From: Lepidodermella squamata
Lineage: Eukaryota > Gastrotricha
Direction of reading: 5' to 3'
DNA: 64,000 nt
Assembly (NCBI GenBank): GCA_047495785.1
Contig: JBLDXI010000029.1
Location: 2,542,001-2,606,000, forward strand
Shown here: one piece after another, positions 46,548-54,621 of the stretch
Numbering within the stretch: position 1 is the stretch's first letter
Layout: every line of letters begins with the position of its first letter
Notes under the pieces: model-generated
What the model was told of the DNA's origin: nothing
Database searches by the model: none
Seen by the model: the letters and a program-made list of their open reading frames with translations, nothing else
Made by a program: the position numbers and the translations under genes

Positions 46548-47586
46548 ATCGGCTACGTTCTGTATCAATGGCGTTGCCAACGTCATTGTCGCGAATTCAA
46601 AGGCATTGAGAACCTATACAGCTGTGATTTGACACACCTGGTCAATGAAAGCTCTGCAAAAGTAAGTATTCTATATAATTTAATTTTCTGCTCGAATATA
46701 AGCTCGTCTGGCGCATTGCTAGCATTCCGATGGATGCCTCCATTTGCGCAGTAAATTATTATTCAACCAACTCAGGTAGCAAGAAGATCAGCATAGGAAA
46801 AGAGTGGAATAAGAAGAAAGACCCAGCGCCTCATTTGAGCTGCTTATATCTAGCTTACAAATACCGGCAACGTCAATCACGGTTTCTCGTTCGATTGCAG
46901 CGAGAGTTTACAACCAAATTTGGCATAAAAATTGTTCCAGCGTACGGTACATTGTTAGGTAAGGGCTTTATATCGAATCTGCAATCATTTATCGATTGAT
47001 TTGGCAAAAGGCTTCATGCGGGAAGGGGATATAATTCCCTTCGACGATGATCTGGATTTGTTTGTTACGAAGACTCAATTTGGCGATTTAATGCAGTTTT
47101 ACGAGCAAGGCAGGCCAATAAAAAAACAGAAGGATCAAAGAATAGTCAAGATCGAAGGAACGGATGGAAAAATGAAAACATGGGTGCTTGGAATTGAAAG
47201 AGGCGATCGGAAAGAAATTTCACACATATCTGTATATTCATGGCAAACGAACATCGTACAATGGCCGTTTGCAGAATTTTTTCTGGATGAGCGATTTCAT
47301 GTAACTAATTGACATATTTTAATCCTGCTTGTCATTTTAATTTTTGCAGGAAAACACGAAATTGACTGCGGAAACCGTGAAACTCAAGGCTGATTCAGGA
47401 ACTGAGTTCAGATACTATCTACCCGATTTCTGGCGGGAGTTTCTTGTTGAAAATTATGGTGATGATTGGCAAACCGTGGTGAAAATTGCCGGTGGACACA
47501 GAACAGACCACGACAAGAACTTGCAGAGCTCAAAAAACTGTTGCTATGATTTCAGAACAGGATTACTAGTAGCGCAGCGAGCCTGA
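46548..47586 (+). CDS. LicD/fukutin-like nucleotidyltransferase-fold protein (5' end unclear)
   Basis: Exons 46548-46661, 46703-46958, 47011-47300 and 47350-47586 join in frame. Conserved features are VPAYGTLLG, spliced to FMREGDIIPFDDDLDLF with the DDDxD metal-binding acids of LicD, then the terminal DFWREFLVENYGDDW. The family transfers phosphocholine or other phospho-sugar groups to glycans; animal members include fukutin and nematode homologues. The first exon has a stop codon directly upstream (46545-46547) and no usable ATG or acceptor, so the gene is 5'-truncated here or its start was missed. Introns end AAG twice (ATAAG, AAAAG). Confidence 0.75.
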
Positions 47587-48170
47587 GATTGAGTGAGATC
47601 CTCAGATTTTCAGATTTTCTTTCCCACCTAGATAATGATGTATCCAAGGAGCAGTAAACTGCACAAATTTGATGTGTCTCTTCCGCTTCTGGCTCAAAAG
47701 CTCAAAATGTGCCTATCGACAACGTTTTTCAACGACCCACGTTGTGGTTGAAAACTTGTCCAAATATTACGAGTCATATATCATTCGAAAGCCAGTAAAG
47801 TACAGATTAAAAAATTGGGATTGGAATTTCAAGTTTCGCTAACGTTTGTTGCAATCTTACGATACAGTGGCCGTATCCTTCAACTGTCGTGATGTCTTGA
47901 ACTGTACTATTCCAGCAGCTAAAACATGTCTCTGAAAATTGCGCGTTCACGAATGAGGACAAAATTACGGTGTAAGGGGGGAGTATTCGTGGGAAGACGT
48001 GAGCACACCTTACAAAAGAAATGTAGTTTTCCTTTTCTTTAATTCAATTTTTGTCAGAATCTATGCAGGTGTAAATGAGCCGGTTATATTAAATTACGTA
48101 TAATTCAGCATGGTTACTGTTATGATATACAAATATAATTGGTAATAATATTGTCACAATTAAGGTGATC
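47587..48170. repeat. Gene-free stretch with two dispersed direct repeats
   Basis: 47725-47841 matches 62956-63071 on the far side of the Polinton in the same orientation (CGAGTCATATATCATTCGAA, GCCAGTAAAGTACAG). 47937-47989 matches 46359-46412. Confidence 0.75.
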
Positions 48171-48755
48171 TTAGCAGCCTCGTTTTTTATACCCTTGGAC
48201 TTTGGGGTAGACGACGACCAGCTGGTCGACCAGCTTGTCAACCAACCGGAGCGGGACCACGCGGAAGACGCCCATGCAGTCCATTGACTCTGCAATTTTG
48301 CATCGCTCCAAGCGAGCCAAGAAGGTGTGTAGGAGTTCGAAGCCGTAATTCTGGTATCTAACAGCGTTGTTGTAGGGTTGCAAAAGTCGTTGCTATTTGA
48401 ACACCCTGCGGAACAACAGACACAGAATAAAGCCCATCCAGGGTCATCATAATTTATCTCTTCTGTAACCACAGGATATTTAGTCCGACTTTCTATACAT
48501 GTTGGTACATAGGTGGCTAGGATGCAATTGTAGGCAAATTTTATTTCGGAGCCTTTCGAAGGTCGTGAGATGGTTACAGAAACCTGCAAGCGTGACATTT
48601 AGAAGAAAGCTCTTTAATGAATAACCTATTCTTACAGCGCATTGACCACATCCTCCAACTGTCGTAGCATCTGTAGTCGAACCGTTCAGGCAACTGAAAC
48701 CAGAGCTTGTACTTATTGACTGTACAAGAACTACCAGTAAGATTATGCAGTACAT
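48171..48755 (-). CDS. Secreted Cys-rich protein, unknown family (intron-containing)
   Basis: Exon 1 (48636-48755) encodes a signal peptide (MYCIILLVVLVQSISTSSG) and CLNGSTTDATTVGGCGQC. A 52-bp GT..CAG intron leads in phase 0 to exon 2 from 48583 (VSVTISRPSKGSEIKFAYNC). The 3' end is best read in another frame from about 48395 to the stop at 48171 (NNAVRYQNYGFELLHTFLAR, CKIAESMDCMGVFRVVPLRL), so a second intron is needed. Its donor was not settled; GTATAG near 48494 is one candidate. About 150 residues. It resembles secreted nematode-type Cys proteins in general form only. It lies immediately left of the Polinton genes and reads toward the left, like the morphogenesis block. Confidence 0.55.
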
Positions 48756-49054
48756 AATTTCAGTAATATATTTTATCTCACAGCGAAATATTGTTCAAAT
48801 AGCAAAATGAGCACGGAATGAGAAAGCAACTTCTGTACTGAGAATCCTGTAGCCAATAGCAACACCATTAGCTACCCTATTCAACCTATTTAACGGGTGA
48901 AAAGAATTGATAAGTACGAGTGTGGTACACTGGAGTGAAAGTTCCCGGGAAAGCAAGCGAGTGAATGATAGATCAGAAACGCTTCGCCTCTCATTAACAA
49001 AATATGAAAAAACATATCATCAATACATTTAGACCTATTGAGCTCGCCTGCAGT
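48756..49054. other. Gap between host gene and first Polinton gene
   Basis: No gene. The left end of the Polinton should lie here, but no inverted partner of the 62771-63400 region was recognised. Confidence 0.4.
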
Positions 49055-49672
49055 TTATTTTTTCCGCTCTAACCTATTTATTTTCTCCAAGAGTTCGCTG
49101 CGGAAATTGTTAGGGAAAGTTGACTGAAGCGACGTTTTGAGGTTGAATTTCATGTCAATATACTTCTCATGCTCTTTTATTATCAAATTATATTCAGTTT
49201 CAGTGATGTTTCCGTCCTCTAAAGCTTTTGCGATCATATCACCCATTGAGTTCAGCTTTGAAGATGCCAGAGTGCATATGCGTTCGTGCTTTTGTGCTTT
49301 ATCTTCCAAGGCACTCGCAGTAGCATTCACAACTACGCTAAGAACTCCTCCGCCGAGGGCAACTCCTTCGAGAATAACTGCGATAGGAATACCGGCAACA
49401 GTAGTAAGGACACTAATCCCACCAATACCCGTCAAAATTGATACGCCGGTTATACCTGTGTTTAATTTTGAACAGATTTTAGCCCATTTTTTATATTTTC
49501 TGTATAGTTTGTACCTCATTTCCATCTCTTTGTCCAAGAATTCTTTCAGGCGCCGCAGTTCTGAAAGCCTGAATTCTTGCACCGGCGAACTCGGAAATGA
49601 TAAGCGCGGTGCGGTCGGATAAATATGACTATTATCAGCTCGCACGTGAACTTGTGTATCACTGCTATTCAT
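49055..49672 (-). CDS. Polinton membrane protein, unknown function
   Basis: 205 residues. Basic helical N-terminal half (FLDKEMEMRYKLYRKYKKW), then a Gly/Val/Ile-rich hydrophobic hairpin (about 75-115, VSILTGIGGISVLTTVAGIP, GVALGGGVLSVVV) and a long charged C-terminal helix. It has no signal peptide and looks like a membrane hairpin flanked by coiled coils. The upstream ATTAGAT motif is at 49685-49691. A virion or replication membrane role is possible; nothing in the sequence decides it. It is the outermost gene of the morphogenesis block. Confidence 0.8.
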   Translation of the reverse strand: MNSSDTQVHVRADNSHIYPTAPRLSFPSSPVQEFRLSELRRLKEFLDKEMEMRYKLYRKYKKWAKICSKLNTGITGVSILTGIGGISVLTTVAGIPIAVILEGVALGGGVLSVVVNATASALEDKAQKHERICTLASSKLNSMGDMIAKALEDGNITETEYNLIIKEHEKYIDMKFNLKTSLQSTFPNNFRSELLEKINRLERKK

Positions 49673-49678
49673 CGTTTA

Positions 49679-50392
49679 TCAAAAATTAGATATTTTCAAG
49701 TAAAATTCAACAGTCATAGGTTTGCTGGAAGACATCAAAATGTTGAAAGTGTCACCTTTTTCAAACTGTTCTACGAAAGTACAGTATTCGGCTATATTCC
49801 GGATCGCGTCGTAATCGAATGAAAAAGATTTCGAAATTAGGACACTGCCATTTTTCATGAAATCACAAGTGCAGCCTGATGAAACGCTTCCCCAAATTCT
49901 AAACCAAAATTGCATATTAGCCAGGATATTTTCGAGAAAAGACAATTCGTCATTAATTTGAACCAACAAAGTGTGGGTTATAACCCTGGTTACCGCCATT
50001 TGCGTACGGCCATCTACATGACTTTCGCCGAAGCCTGTAAATACCTGCCCGTCAACGTATTGCTTGTTGACTACGTCAAAAAGACCTACAGGGTATGCCA
50101 CGTTTGTTATTCGACCGCCATTCATGTCGATGGTTCTGTCATCAGCATACTTCAAAGGCTTGTACGATTCGATCAGCTGCCTGGATTCATTTTCATTGAG
50201 AGTATTCTCTTCCACCCAAGATTTCGATGCTGCGTCATTTTCGAAAATCGGGCGACCGAGATTTTCAAGTTTGTAATTATTTGCATTTAAATTACCCATG
50301 AGCCCTTTTTTCCCGTCAGCGCGAAGATATAAATCGGATCCATTCAGGCCTCCCGACCATTCGCTGGGAATAAAAATTGAACTAGATTTCAT
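49679..50392 (-). CDS. Polinton fibre-like protein
   Basis: 237 residues. The N-terminal part has repeated units of the kind found in trimeric phage and adenovirus-like fibres: LNANNYKLENLGRPIFENDA followed by SKSWVEEN, and again MNGGRITNVAYPVGLFDVVN followed by KQYVDG. The C-terminal 110 residues are a predicted beta-rich globular head (SFSFDYDAIRNIAEYCTFVE). By analogy this would be the receptor-binding spike of the particle. The ATG overlaps the stop of the upstream gene (ATGA), and ATTAGAT lies at 50408-50414. Confidence 0.6.
   Translation of the reverse strand: MKSSSIFIPSEWSGGLNGSDLYLRADGKKGLMGNLNANNYKLENLGRPIFENDAASKSWVEENTLNENESRQLIESYKPLKYADDRTIDMNGGRITNVAYPVGLFDVVNKQYVDGQVFTGFGESHVDGRTQMAVTRVITHTLLVQINDELSFLENILANMQFWFRIWGSVSSGCTCDFMKNGSVLISKSFSFDYDAIRNIAEYCTFVEQFEKGDTFNILMSSSKPMTVEFYLKISNF
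49685..49691 (-). promoter_or_regulatory. ATTAGAT pre-ATG motif (membrane protein gene)
   Basis: Reads ATCTAAT on the coding strand, 12 bp before the ATG at 49672. Confidence 0.5.
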
Positions 50393-50871
50393 TTCAACTG
50401 AGTACTGATTAGATTTAATTTTTCATGCCAACGTAAAATCGCATCCCTAGAACGGTTCAGAGTGATTTTATTCGCAACGTTTTCGTAACCGAGCTTCAGC
50501 GAAACGTACTTGAGCACAAATTCTACGTTGACCATGTTTTTACCAGGAAATTTCATGGTATAGAGCTTATCTATTTTCTTAAAGTGGGTCATGATGTTAT
50601 CGAGCTCATACCATTTCAGAACTAGTCCCAATTTTCTGATTTTGGCCATGAGGTGCCATTTTCGCCTGTAAGGTGGGGAGCGCCTAACCCTTTGGTAATA
50701 ATCTGTAAAAGGATAAACGATGGCACATTTGGGGCAGTAGTTGATGTAAAGATGGTGATCTATTTGCAAAAGAGATGAGCAGAGCTCACATTCTGTTTTC
50801 GAATGGCATTTCACACTCTTGTTTTCGATTTCGGCTAGAAGAGAGAGGCAATATTCGAATTCTTCATCCAT
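50389..50871 (-). CDS. Zinc-ribbon protein resembling VLTF3-type late transcription factors
   Basis: 160 residues. A four-Cys ribbon (CELCSSLL ... YCPKC) is followed by a basic region (YYQRVRRSPPYRRKWHLMAK) and a C-terminal helical domain with FPGKNMVNVEFVLKYVSLKL and a final SRDAILRWHEKL. The ribbon plus this helical pattern resembles the VLTF3 late transcription factors of large DNA viruses, known also from Polinton relatives. Family placement is by pattern. If correct it would drive late (capsid) gene expression. No clear A/C-TAGAT motif precedes it. Confidence 0.55.
   Translation of the reverse strand: MDEEFEYCLSLLAEIENKSVKCHSKTECELCSSLLQIDHHLYINYCPKCAIVYPFTDYYQRVRRSPPYRRKWHLMAKIRKLGLVLKWYELDNIMTHFKKIDKLYTMKFPGKNMVNVEFVLKYVSLKLGYENVANKITLNRSRDAILRWHEKLNLISTQLK
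50408..50414 (-). promoter_or_regulatory. ATTAGAT pre-ATG motif (fibre-like gene)
   Basis: ATCTAAT on the coding strand, 15 bp before the ATG, inside the end of the upstream gene. Confidence 0.5.
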
Positions 50872-50893
50872 AATCAGGAAAGCACTTACTACT

Positions 50894-51037
50894 TTAGGCT
50901 CTAAGTGCTTTCACAAGTTGGCTCTTCTTAGAACCGCAAATTTGACAATCGCTCACTAAAATTACTCGCTTGTTTTCCGTAAATTTTCTTTGTTCGTTCA
51001 AACTTTCAGTATGCTTCTTACACTTCAAACAGTACAT
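50894..51037 (-). CDS. DUF5679-like zinc-binding mini-protein
   Basis: 47 residues, MYCLKCKKHTESLNEQRKFT ... RVILVSDCQICGSKKSQLVK. The two CxxC pairs and the basic C-terminus match the DUF5679 type of small zinc-binding proteins seen in large DNA viruses and Polintons. ATTAGAT lies at 51051-51057, 13 bp before the ATG and across the stop of the protease gene. The gap between flanking genes is filled exactly by this frame. Confidence 0.75.
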   Translation of the reverse strand: MYCLKCKKHTESLNEQRKFTENKRVILVSDCQICGSKKSQLVKALRA

Positions 51038-51043
51038 ATTTTG

Positions 51044-51493
51044 CTAAAACATTAGATCTTTCAGCCTGTTATCATTCATAATGGACCCGTCATTCGTGAA
51101 ATCGAGGAGAATTTCCAGCTTATTGCGTTTTTTCACCAGCTCAGACAGGAAGTAAACTACGTAGAAACCGCACGCCACACTTTTTGTGTGCTGAATTTCA
51201 TGAGTGGAATACCAAATGTCGCGATTACTTCGCCTCTCAATGACTTCATTAGGGCAAATGAAGCCAAAGCTGTCGAAATAAATTATTTCCCTATCAGTTA
51301 CCTGCATTCCTACCCAATGCGTTCCCCCTCCAAAATCATCTAAGTTGATTACATAGTATCCATTTTTCAAATGTATAGGCAAGAGATGCCTTGGGTAACA
51401 TCCGTTGTACTTCTTCCCAACTCTCGAGTACATCATTTTGTCAATGTCCGAATTCGAAAGGGGGAAGAAGCGGCCTAGTTTTTTGACTCCCAT
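51044..51493 (-). CDS. PRO: Adenain-type cysteine protease
   Basis: 149 residues, smaller than adenovirus adenain (about 200). The catalytic elements are in order: His in GGGTHWVGMQ, Asp in IIYFDSFGF, Gln in EIQHTKS, and Cys in VACGFYVVYFLSEL. It would process virion precursor proteins at Gly-Gly sites during assembly, and candidate sites exist in the neighbouring gene product. The start overlaps the end of the upstream gene by 19 bp in another frame, indicating a shared transcript. No TAGAT motif directly precedes it. Confidence 0.9.
   Translation of the reverse strand: MGVKKLGRFFPLSNSDIDKMMYSRVGKKYNGCYPRHLLPIHLKNGYYVINLDDFGGGTHWVGMQVTDREIIYFDSFGFICPNEVIERRSNRDIWYSTHEIQHTKSVACGFYVVYFLSELVKKRNKLEILLDFTNDGSIMNDNRLKDLMF
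51051..51057 (-). promoter_or_regulatory. ATTAGAT pre-ATG motif (DUF5679-like gene)
   Basis: ATCTAAT on the coding strand, 13 bp before the ATG; overlaps the last codons of the protease gene. Confidence 0.5.
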
Positions 51494-52104
51494 GGTAAAT
51501 AAACTCCATTTCCCTTATTCGCCTTGAACAATGTAGGTAAAAATGTCCCTAGCAGGCTAGCAACTAGTGGGACCACGAATGAGCCTCCCTTTTGCTCAAT
51601 ATCGCGATCAATCGAAAGTTTGCTGCCCAATGGCAATAAATTCTTATTTTCTAGCATATCGACCATTTTGACAAGTTCATTCAAATCCTGTTTTGGAACT
51701 GATAGTTGTACGGTGGTCTCGTTTACGCCCTTCCCCGCTAATTTGTTACCGATCGTGTTGGTGGCGCCATTTATCAGCCCTGATACAGCGCTTAGGGCTA
51801 AAGGTGCAGCAATCGTTGCGGCTTTCGCAAGTAAGGGCAGGATGGGAAGTAGGCCGCCTGATTGATTTTTCTTCAGTTGTGATAAACTAAGCTTCAATTG
51901 AACACCGGTATCATTAGATTTGTGCTTCTCTATTTTGTTTATTTGAGTTCTAGTGAGCATCAACTTTCGTAAATTGTCCTTCTGACAAATGACCTGTTTG
52001 CTAAATTTAAGTGTTATGGATTTGTTGTTCTTTACTGCGCTCTGGAGTTTCTCAAGCTGACCATCTGTCAGAGGCAACTCGTATTCGAAATACTTATGGC
52101 TCAT
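51475..52104 (-). CDS. pVI/pX-like minor virion protein with putative protease sites
   Basis: 209 residues. An N-terminal alpha/beta region is followed by two hydrophobic amphipathic segments, each right after a Gly-Gly: KKNQSGG-LLPILPLLAKAA and DIEQKGG-SFVVPLVASLLG. These have the (x)xGG-x form of adenain cleavage sites, so the protease next door could release membrane-active peptides, as in adenovirus pVI. That is inference from pattern and position. The C-terminus is VYLPWESKN. The motif CTAGAT lies at 52111-52116 just before the ATG. Confidence 0.65.
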   Translation of the reverse strand: MSHKYFEYELPLTDGQLEKLQSAVKNNKSITLKFSKQVICQKDNLRKLMLTRTQINKIEKHKSNDTGVQLKLSLSQLKKNQSGGLLPILPLLAKAATIAAPLALSAVSGLINGATNTIGNKLAGKGVNETTVQLSVPKQDLNELVKMVDMLENKNLLPLGSKLSIDRDIEQKGGSFVVPLVASLLGTFLPTLFKANKGNGVYLPWESKN

Positions 52105-52110
52105 TTACCG

Positions 52111-52120
52111 CTAGATTAGA
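52111..52120 (-). promoter_or_regulatory. CTAGATTAGA pre-ATG motif (pVI-like gene)
   Basis: Two overlapping versions of the motif, starting 6 bp before the ATG. Confidence 0.5.
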
Positions 52121-52129
52121 AATTTTAAA

Positions 52130-53509
52130 TTAGACGCTGGTAAGACTGATGTCAACAGAGTCATGCTTGTAGTTGAAGCATATCTCCTTTTCCCTTTCAA
52201 TGAACGAATAAATCACAAGAGGCTTATTCACCGCACCGACCGTCGCTTTGAATACTACAGATACAGTGTTGTCTGCTCGAGAATTGTAAATGGAAGTAGC
52301 ATCTACGTCGTCCAAGCAAAAGCAAAGAATTCTGTACAAGTTGCAGAATTCCATGTACGAAATCTGACATCCCGTATTCAGACTTTCCCTATCGCTGTTC
52401 TGATGCATATTCTGTTTTATGTAATTGTATAGCCGGTGAGCTTTAAGCTTAGCAAATGAAACATTGGATTCATTAAAGGCTTCTTTGTTATTAATCAAAA
52501 GGGAATAGGAAGTAACGTTCCACGCGTTATATATCTGCGTGAGTTTCTTCGGATATTCCTCGTCTGAGTAATCGGGACAAAGCACAATATACACCCAATT
52601 TGGTTTCCTTATTTCAGTGCTGATTGTGTACTGAATATTCGTGGTATTTGCAGCAAACTGGCTGGACTGATATGGATCGATTGATATCCATTTATGAATT
52701 TTGGTAAATCCCTCGTTGAACTTTTTCATTATTGAAAGTTTCTGTTGGTTCATTAGTGTTACCTCCGGGATGTACATATTAGCCCGATTGAAATGATAGG
52801 TTAACCCTTCAGGTGTACCTGTATCAGCCGCGACAATCACATAAACCAAAGGCCGATTATAGTTCGGAGTGAGAATGATCCTAAATCGAGACTTCGTGAA
52901 AATTCCATGATACGAATTGAAAAAGGGCAAATCTTTCAGATATAAAGTGACGGTGGCCTCAGTAGATTTAACATAGCTGCTTCGCGTTATCAAACCCTTG
53001 TTAGCTGCAGCTTTCGATGCATCGAAAGTGTCAGCCGACACATCAGCAATTAGCGTTGTGCTTCCTAAAGCCAACGGACAGTCTTTCGAAAACAACACTT
53101 CTTCCCCTAAACTATTGGCGTAATCAGGACTCCATTTCAAAAGAAAATTGATGTTTGCCCAATGTTCGAGGAACCGCAGCTCCTCGATTTTGTGATCTGA
53201 ATCCGATATTTGAACTTCAATATTGTCAAACAGGCTCAACACGTGATTCCGAATGGCATACTTGTCAGTATTCACGAACGCGGCTCCATTCTTCCTTTTA
53301 ATTTGCAAATTAAACTCCAAGTACCCCTCTCTGACTAGTAAATAATTGTCTTTTAGGTTGTAGCTGGAAAATATTAATTTCGAGGGTTGTGAATTTTGAT
53401 CTTGAGTGAAATTCTGTGCTGGCGTTTCCGTCCATGTCTTTTTCTCAAAGACCCGATCTTGAATTTCAGTAGTCTCAAAGAGGTTATTGACAATCTCTTG
53501 TTGAAGCAT
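52130..53509 (-). CDS. MCP: Major capsid protein (double jelly-roll, Polinton type)
   Basis: 459 residues, the usual size for Polinton capsid proteins. Beta-rich throughout. Characteristic early region: PSKLIFSSYNLKDNYLLVRE, YLEFNLQIKR, IRNHVLSLFDNIEVQI and EELRFLEHWANINFL; later RFRIILTPNYNRPLVYVI and a C-terminal TVSVVFKATVG. Position between the pVI-like gene and the minor capsid gene is typical. ATTAGAT is at 53523-53529, 14 bp before the ATG. It forms the hexon-like capsomers of an icosahedral shell. Complete and without stops. Confidence 0.88.
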   Translation of the reverse strand: MLQQEIVNNLFETTEIQDRVFEKKTWTETPAQNFTQDQNSQPSKLIFSSYNLKDNYLLVREGYLEFNLQIKRKNGAAFVNTDKYAIRNHVLSLFDNIEVQISDSDHKIEELRFLEHWANINFLLKWSPDYANSLGEEVLFSKDCPLALGSTTLIADVSADTFDASKAAANKGLITRSSYVKSTEATVTLYLKDLPFFNSYHGIFTKSRFRIILTPNYNRPLVYVIVAADTGTPEGLTYHFNRANMYIPEVTLMNQQKLSIMKKFNEGFTKIHKWISIDPYQSSQFAANTTNIQYTISTEIRKPNWVYIVLCPDYSDEEYPKKLTQIYNAWNVTSYSLLINNKEAFNESNVSFAKLKAHRLYNYIKQNMHQNSDRESLNTGCQISYMEFCNLYRILCFCLDDVDATSIYNSRADNTVSVVFKATVGAVNKPLVIYSFIEREKEICFNYKHDSVDISLTSV

Positions 53510-53522
53510 AATTTACCAAAGG

Positions 53523-53529
53523 ATTAGAT
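53523..53529 (-). promoter_or_regulatory. ATTAGAT pre-ATG motif (major capsid gene)
   Basis: ATCTAAT on the coding strand, 13 bp before the ATG. Confidence 0.55.
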
Positions 53530-53826
53530 TTTTTTGAATCCAGAGCCTGAGTATGAATTTATATTATTTTTAATTTTGCGTTCGAGCTCCTCTATGGCTT
53601 TAAGATTAGTTGTTTCATGACTAGGCAGCGCTTTTTCAGTCAATTTTGTTGCTACGAAACTTCCAACTTTATCTCCTGCAGCTTCTGAACCAGATTTCAG
53701 CGCTGCTTTGACAAAATTTTGGGCTGGTTCAGTTGATACTGCTATTATTTTGGATAAAATGTTTCTACCAACATCAACGAATCCTCGACCAGAAATGTAA
53801 ACGCGCTTTCTTTTTCGATTATTCAT
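53524..53826 (-). CDS. Small basic Polinton protein, unknown
   Basis: 100 residues. N-terminus MNNRKRKRVYISGRGFVDVG, then a helical middle part and a charged C-terminal helix (AIEELERKIKNNINSYSGSG). The Arg/Lys head would suit a DNA-binding core protein, but no family is recognised. It sits between the two capsid genes, with CTAGAT-type motifs at 53840-53846 and 53851-53857. Confidence 0.7.
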   Translation of the reverse strand: MNNRKRKRVYISGRGFVDVGRNILSKIIAVSTEPAQNFVKAALKSGSEAAGDKVGSFVATKLTEKALPSHETTNLKAIEELERKIKNNINSYSGSGFKKI

Positions 53827-53839
53827 AATTCACCAATAA

Positions 53840-53857
53840 CTAGATAAGCACTAGATT
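53840..53857 (-). promoter_or_regulatory. Double CTAGAT pre-ATG motif (small basic protein gene)
   Basis: CTAGATA at 53840-53846 and CTAGATT at 53851-53857 on the plus strand, 13 and 24 bp before the ATG. Confidence 0.5.
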
Positions 53858-54597
53858 ATATCTATACCTATCCCCCATCTATTTTCCACAAAGTAAATCT
53901 CGTTTCCTTCTTGATTAGTAAGCCAAATTCGAATATTTTGCGTATTCGCGTTTGTGCACATTAGGAACATTTTCTCGTTCGGAATGTAGTTGACGTGTTC
54001 CCCAAATTTTTTGTTGATAGGGCATGTAAAAATCACCGTGTTGTATTCGGGGATTACGCTATTATTAACCACGGAACAATGAACAAACATTGTATCCAGC
54101 CCCATAGTCACATCAGGGACGTTTTGGGAATTGAAATCGCGCTCATATGAGCCTATGTTGACCCCGAGAAACCGGGCCATAGCATCAGTTTCTACTATCA
54201 AAGAATAATTTTCTAAAATCCTCACACTTACGCAACTGAAAACGGTGTTGACACTTATATTTATGCCAAAAATGTCTACTCCTCTTGCGTTGTCAACAGT
54301 GAAATGGCCGTTCAACTTCATCTGAAAATGCAGGTAATTGTTAAAATCTTGAAAGGTGTAAGTCCCATCGGGGAAAACTACTTCATAAATGTCGTCATTT
54401 AGTGAGTATTCCAATATATTATTACCATAACGAGCAGAAACGTTGTGAAATGTATCGCTGAAATGAATATAACTAACTGCAATTCGCCTTCCAGTGAAGT
54501 CTAGTTTATCATTGAGGTATCGGTCGATGGTGTTATTTCGAGAACTTCGATTATTTGAAAGATACTCTAGTGGTAAGAAAATCGGGCTCAGACTCAT
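53851..54597 (-). CDS. mCP: Minor capsid (penton-like) protein
   Basis: 248 residues, beta-rich. Features: LEYLSNNRSSRNNTIDRYLN, RRIAVSYIHFSDTFHNVSA, VVFPDGTYTFQDFNNYLHFQ, then FSCVSVRILENYSLIVETDA and a C-terminal NTQNIRIWLTNQEGNEIYF. The PDGxYTxxDxNxYLxFQ pattern is typical of the single-jelly-roll vertex protein of Polintons and adintoviruses. CTAGATA lies at 54610-54616 before the ATG. Confidence 0.8.
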   Translation of the reverse strand: MSLSPIFLPLEYLSNNRSSRNNTIDRYLNDKLDFTGRRIAVSYIHFSDTFHNVSARYGNNILEYSLNDDIYEVVFPDGTYTFQDFNNYLHFQMKLNGHFTVDNARGVDIFGINISVNTVFSCVSVRILENYSLIVETDAMARFLGVNIGSYERDFNSQNVPDVTMGLDTMFVHCSVVNNSVIPEYNTVIFTCPINKKFGEHVNYIPNEKMFLMCTNANTQNIRIWLTNQEGNEIYFVENRWGIGIDII

Positions 54598-54609
54598 TTT
54601 TATTTGAAA

Positions 54610-54616
54610 CTAGATA
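54610..54616 (-). promoter_or_regulatory. CTAGATA pre-ATG motif (minor capsid gene)
   Basis: TATCTAG on the coding strand, 12 bp before the ATG. Confidence 0.5.
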
Positions 54617-54621
54617 ATTCC

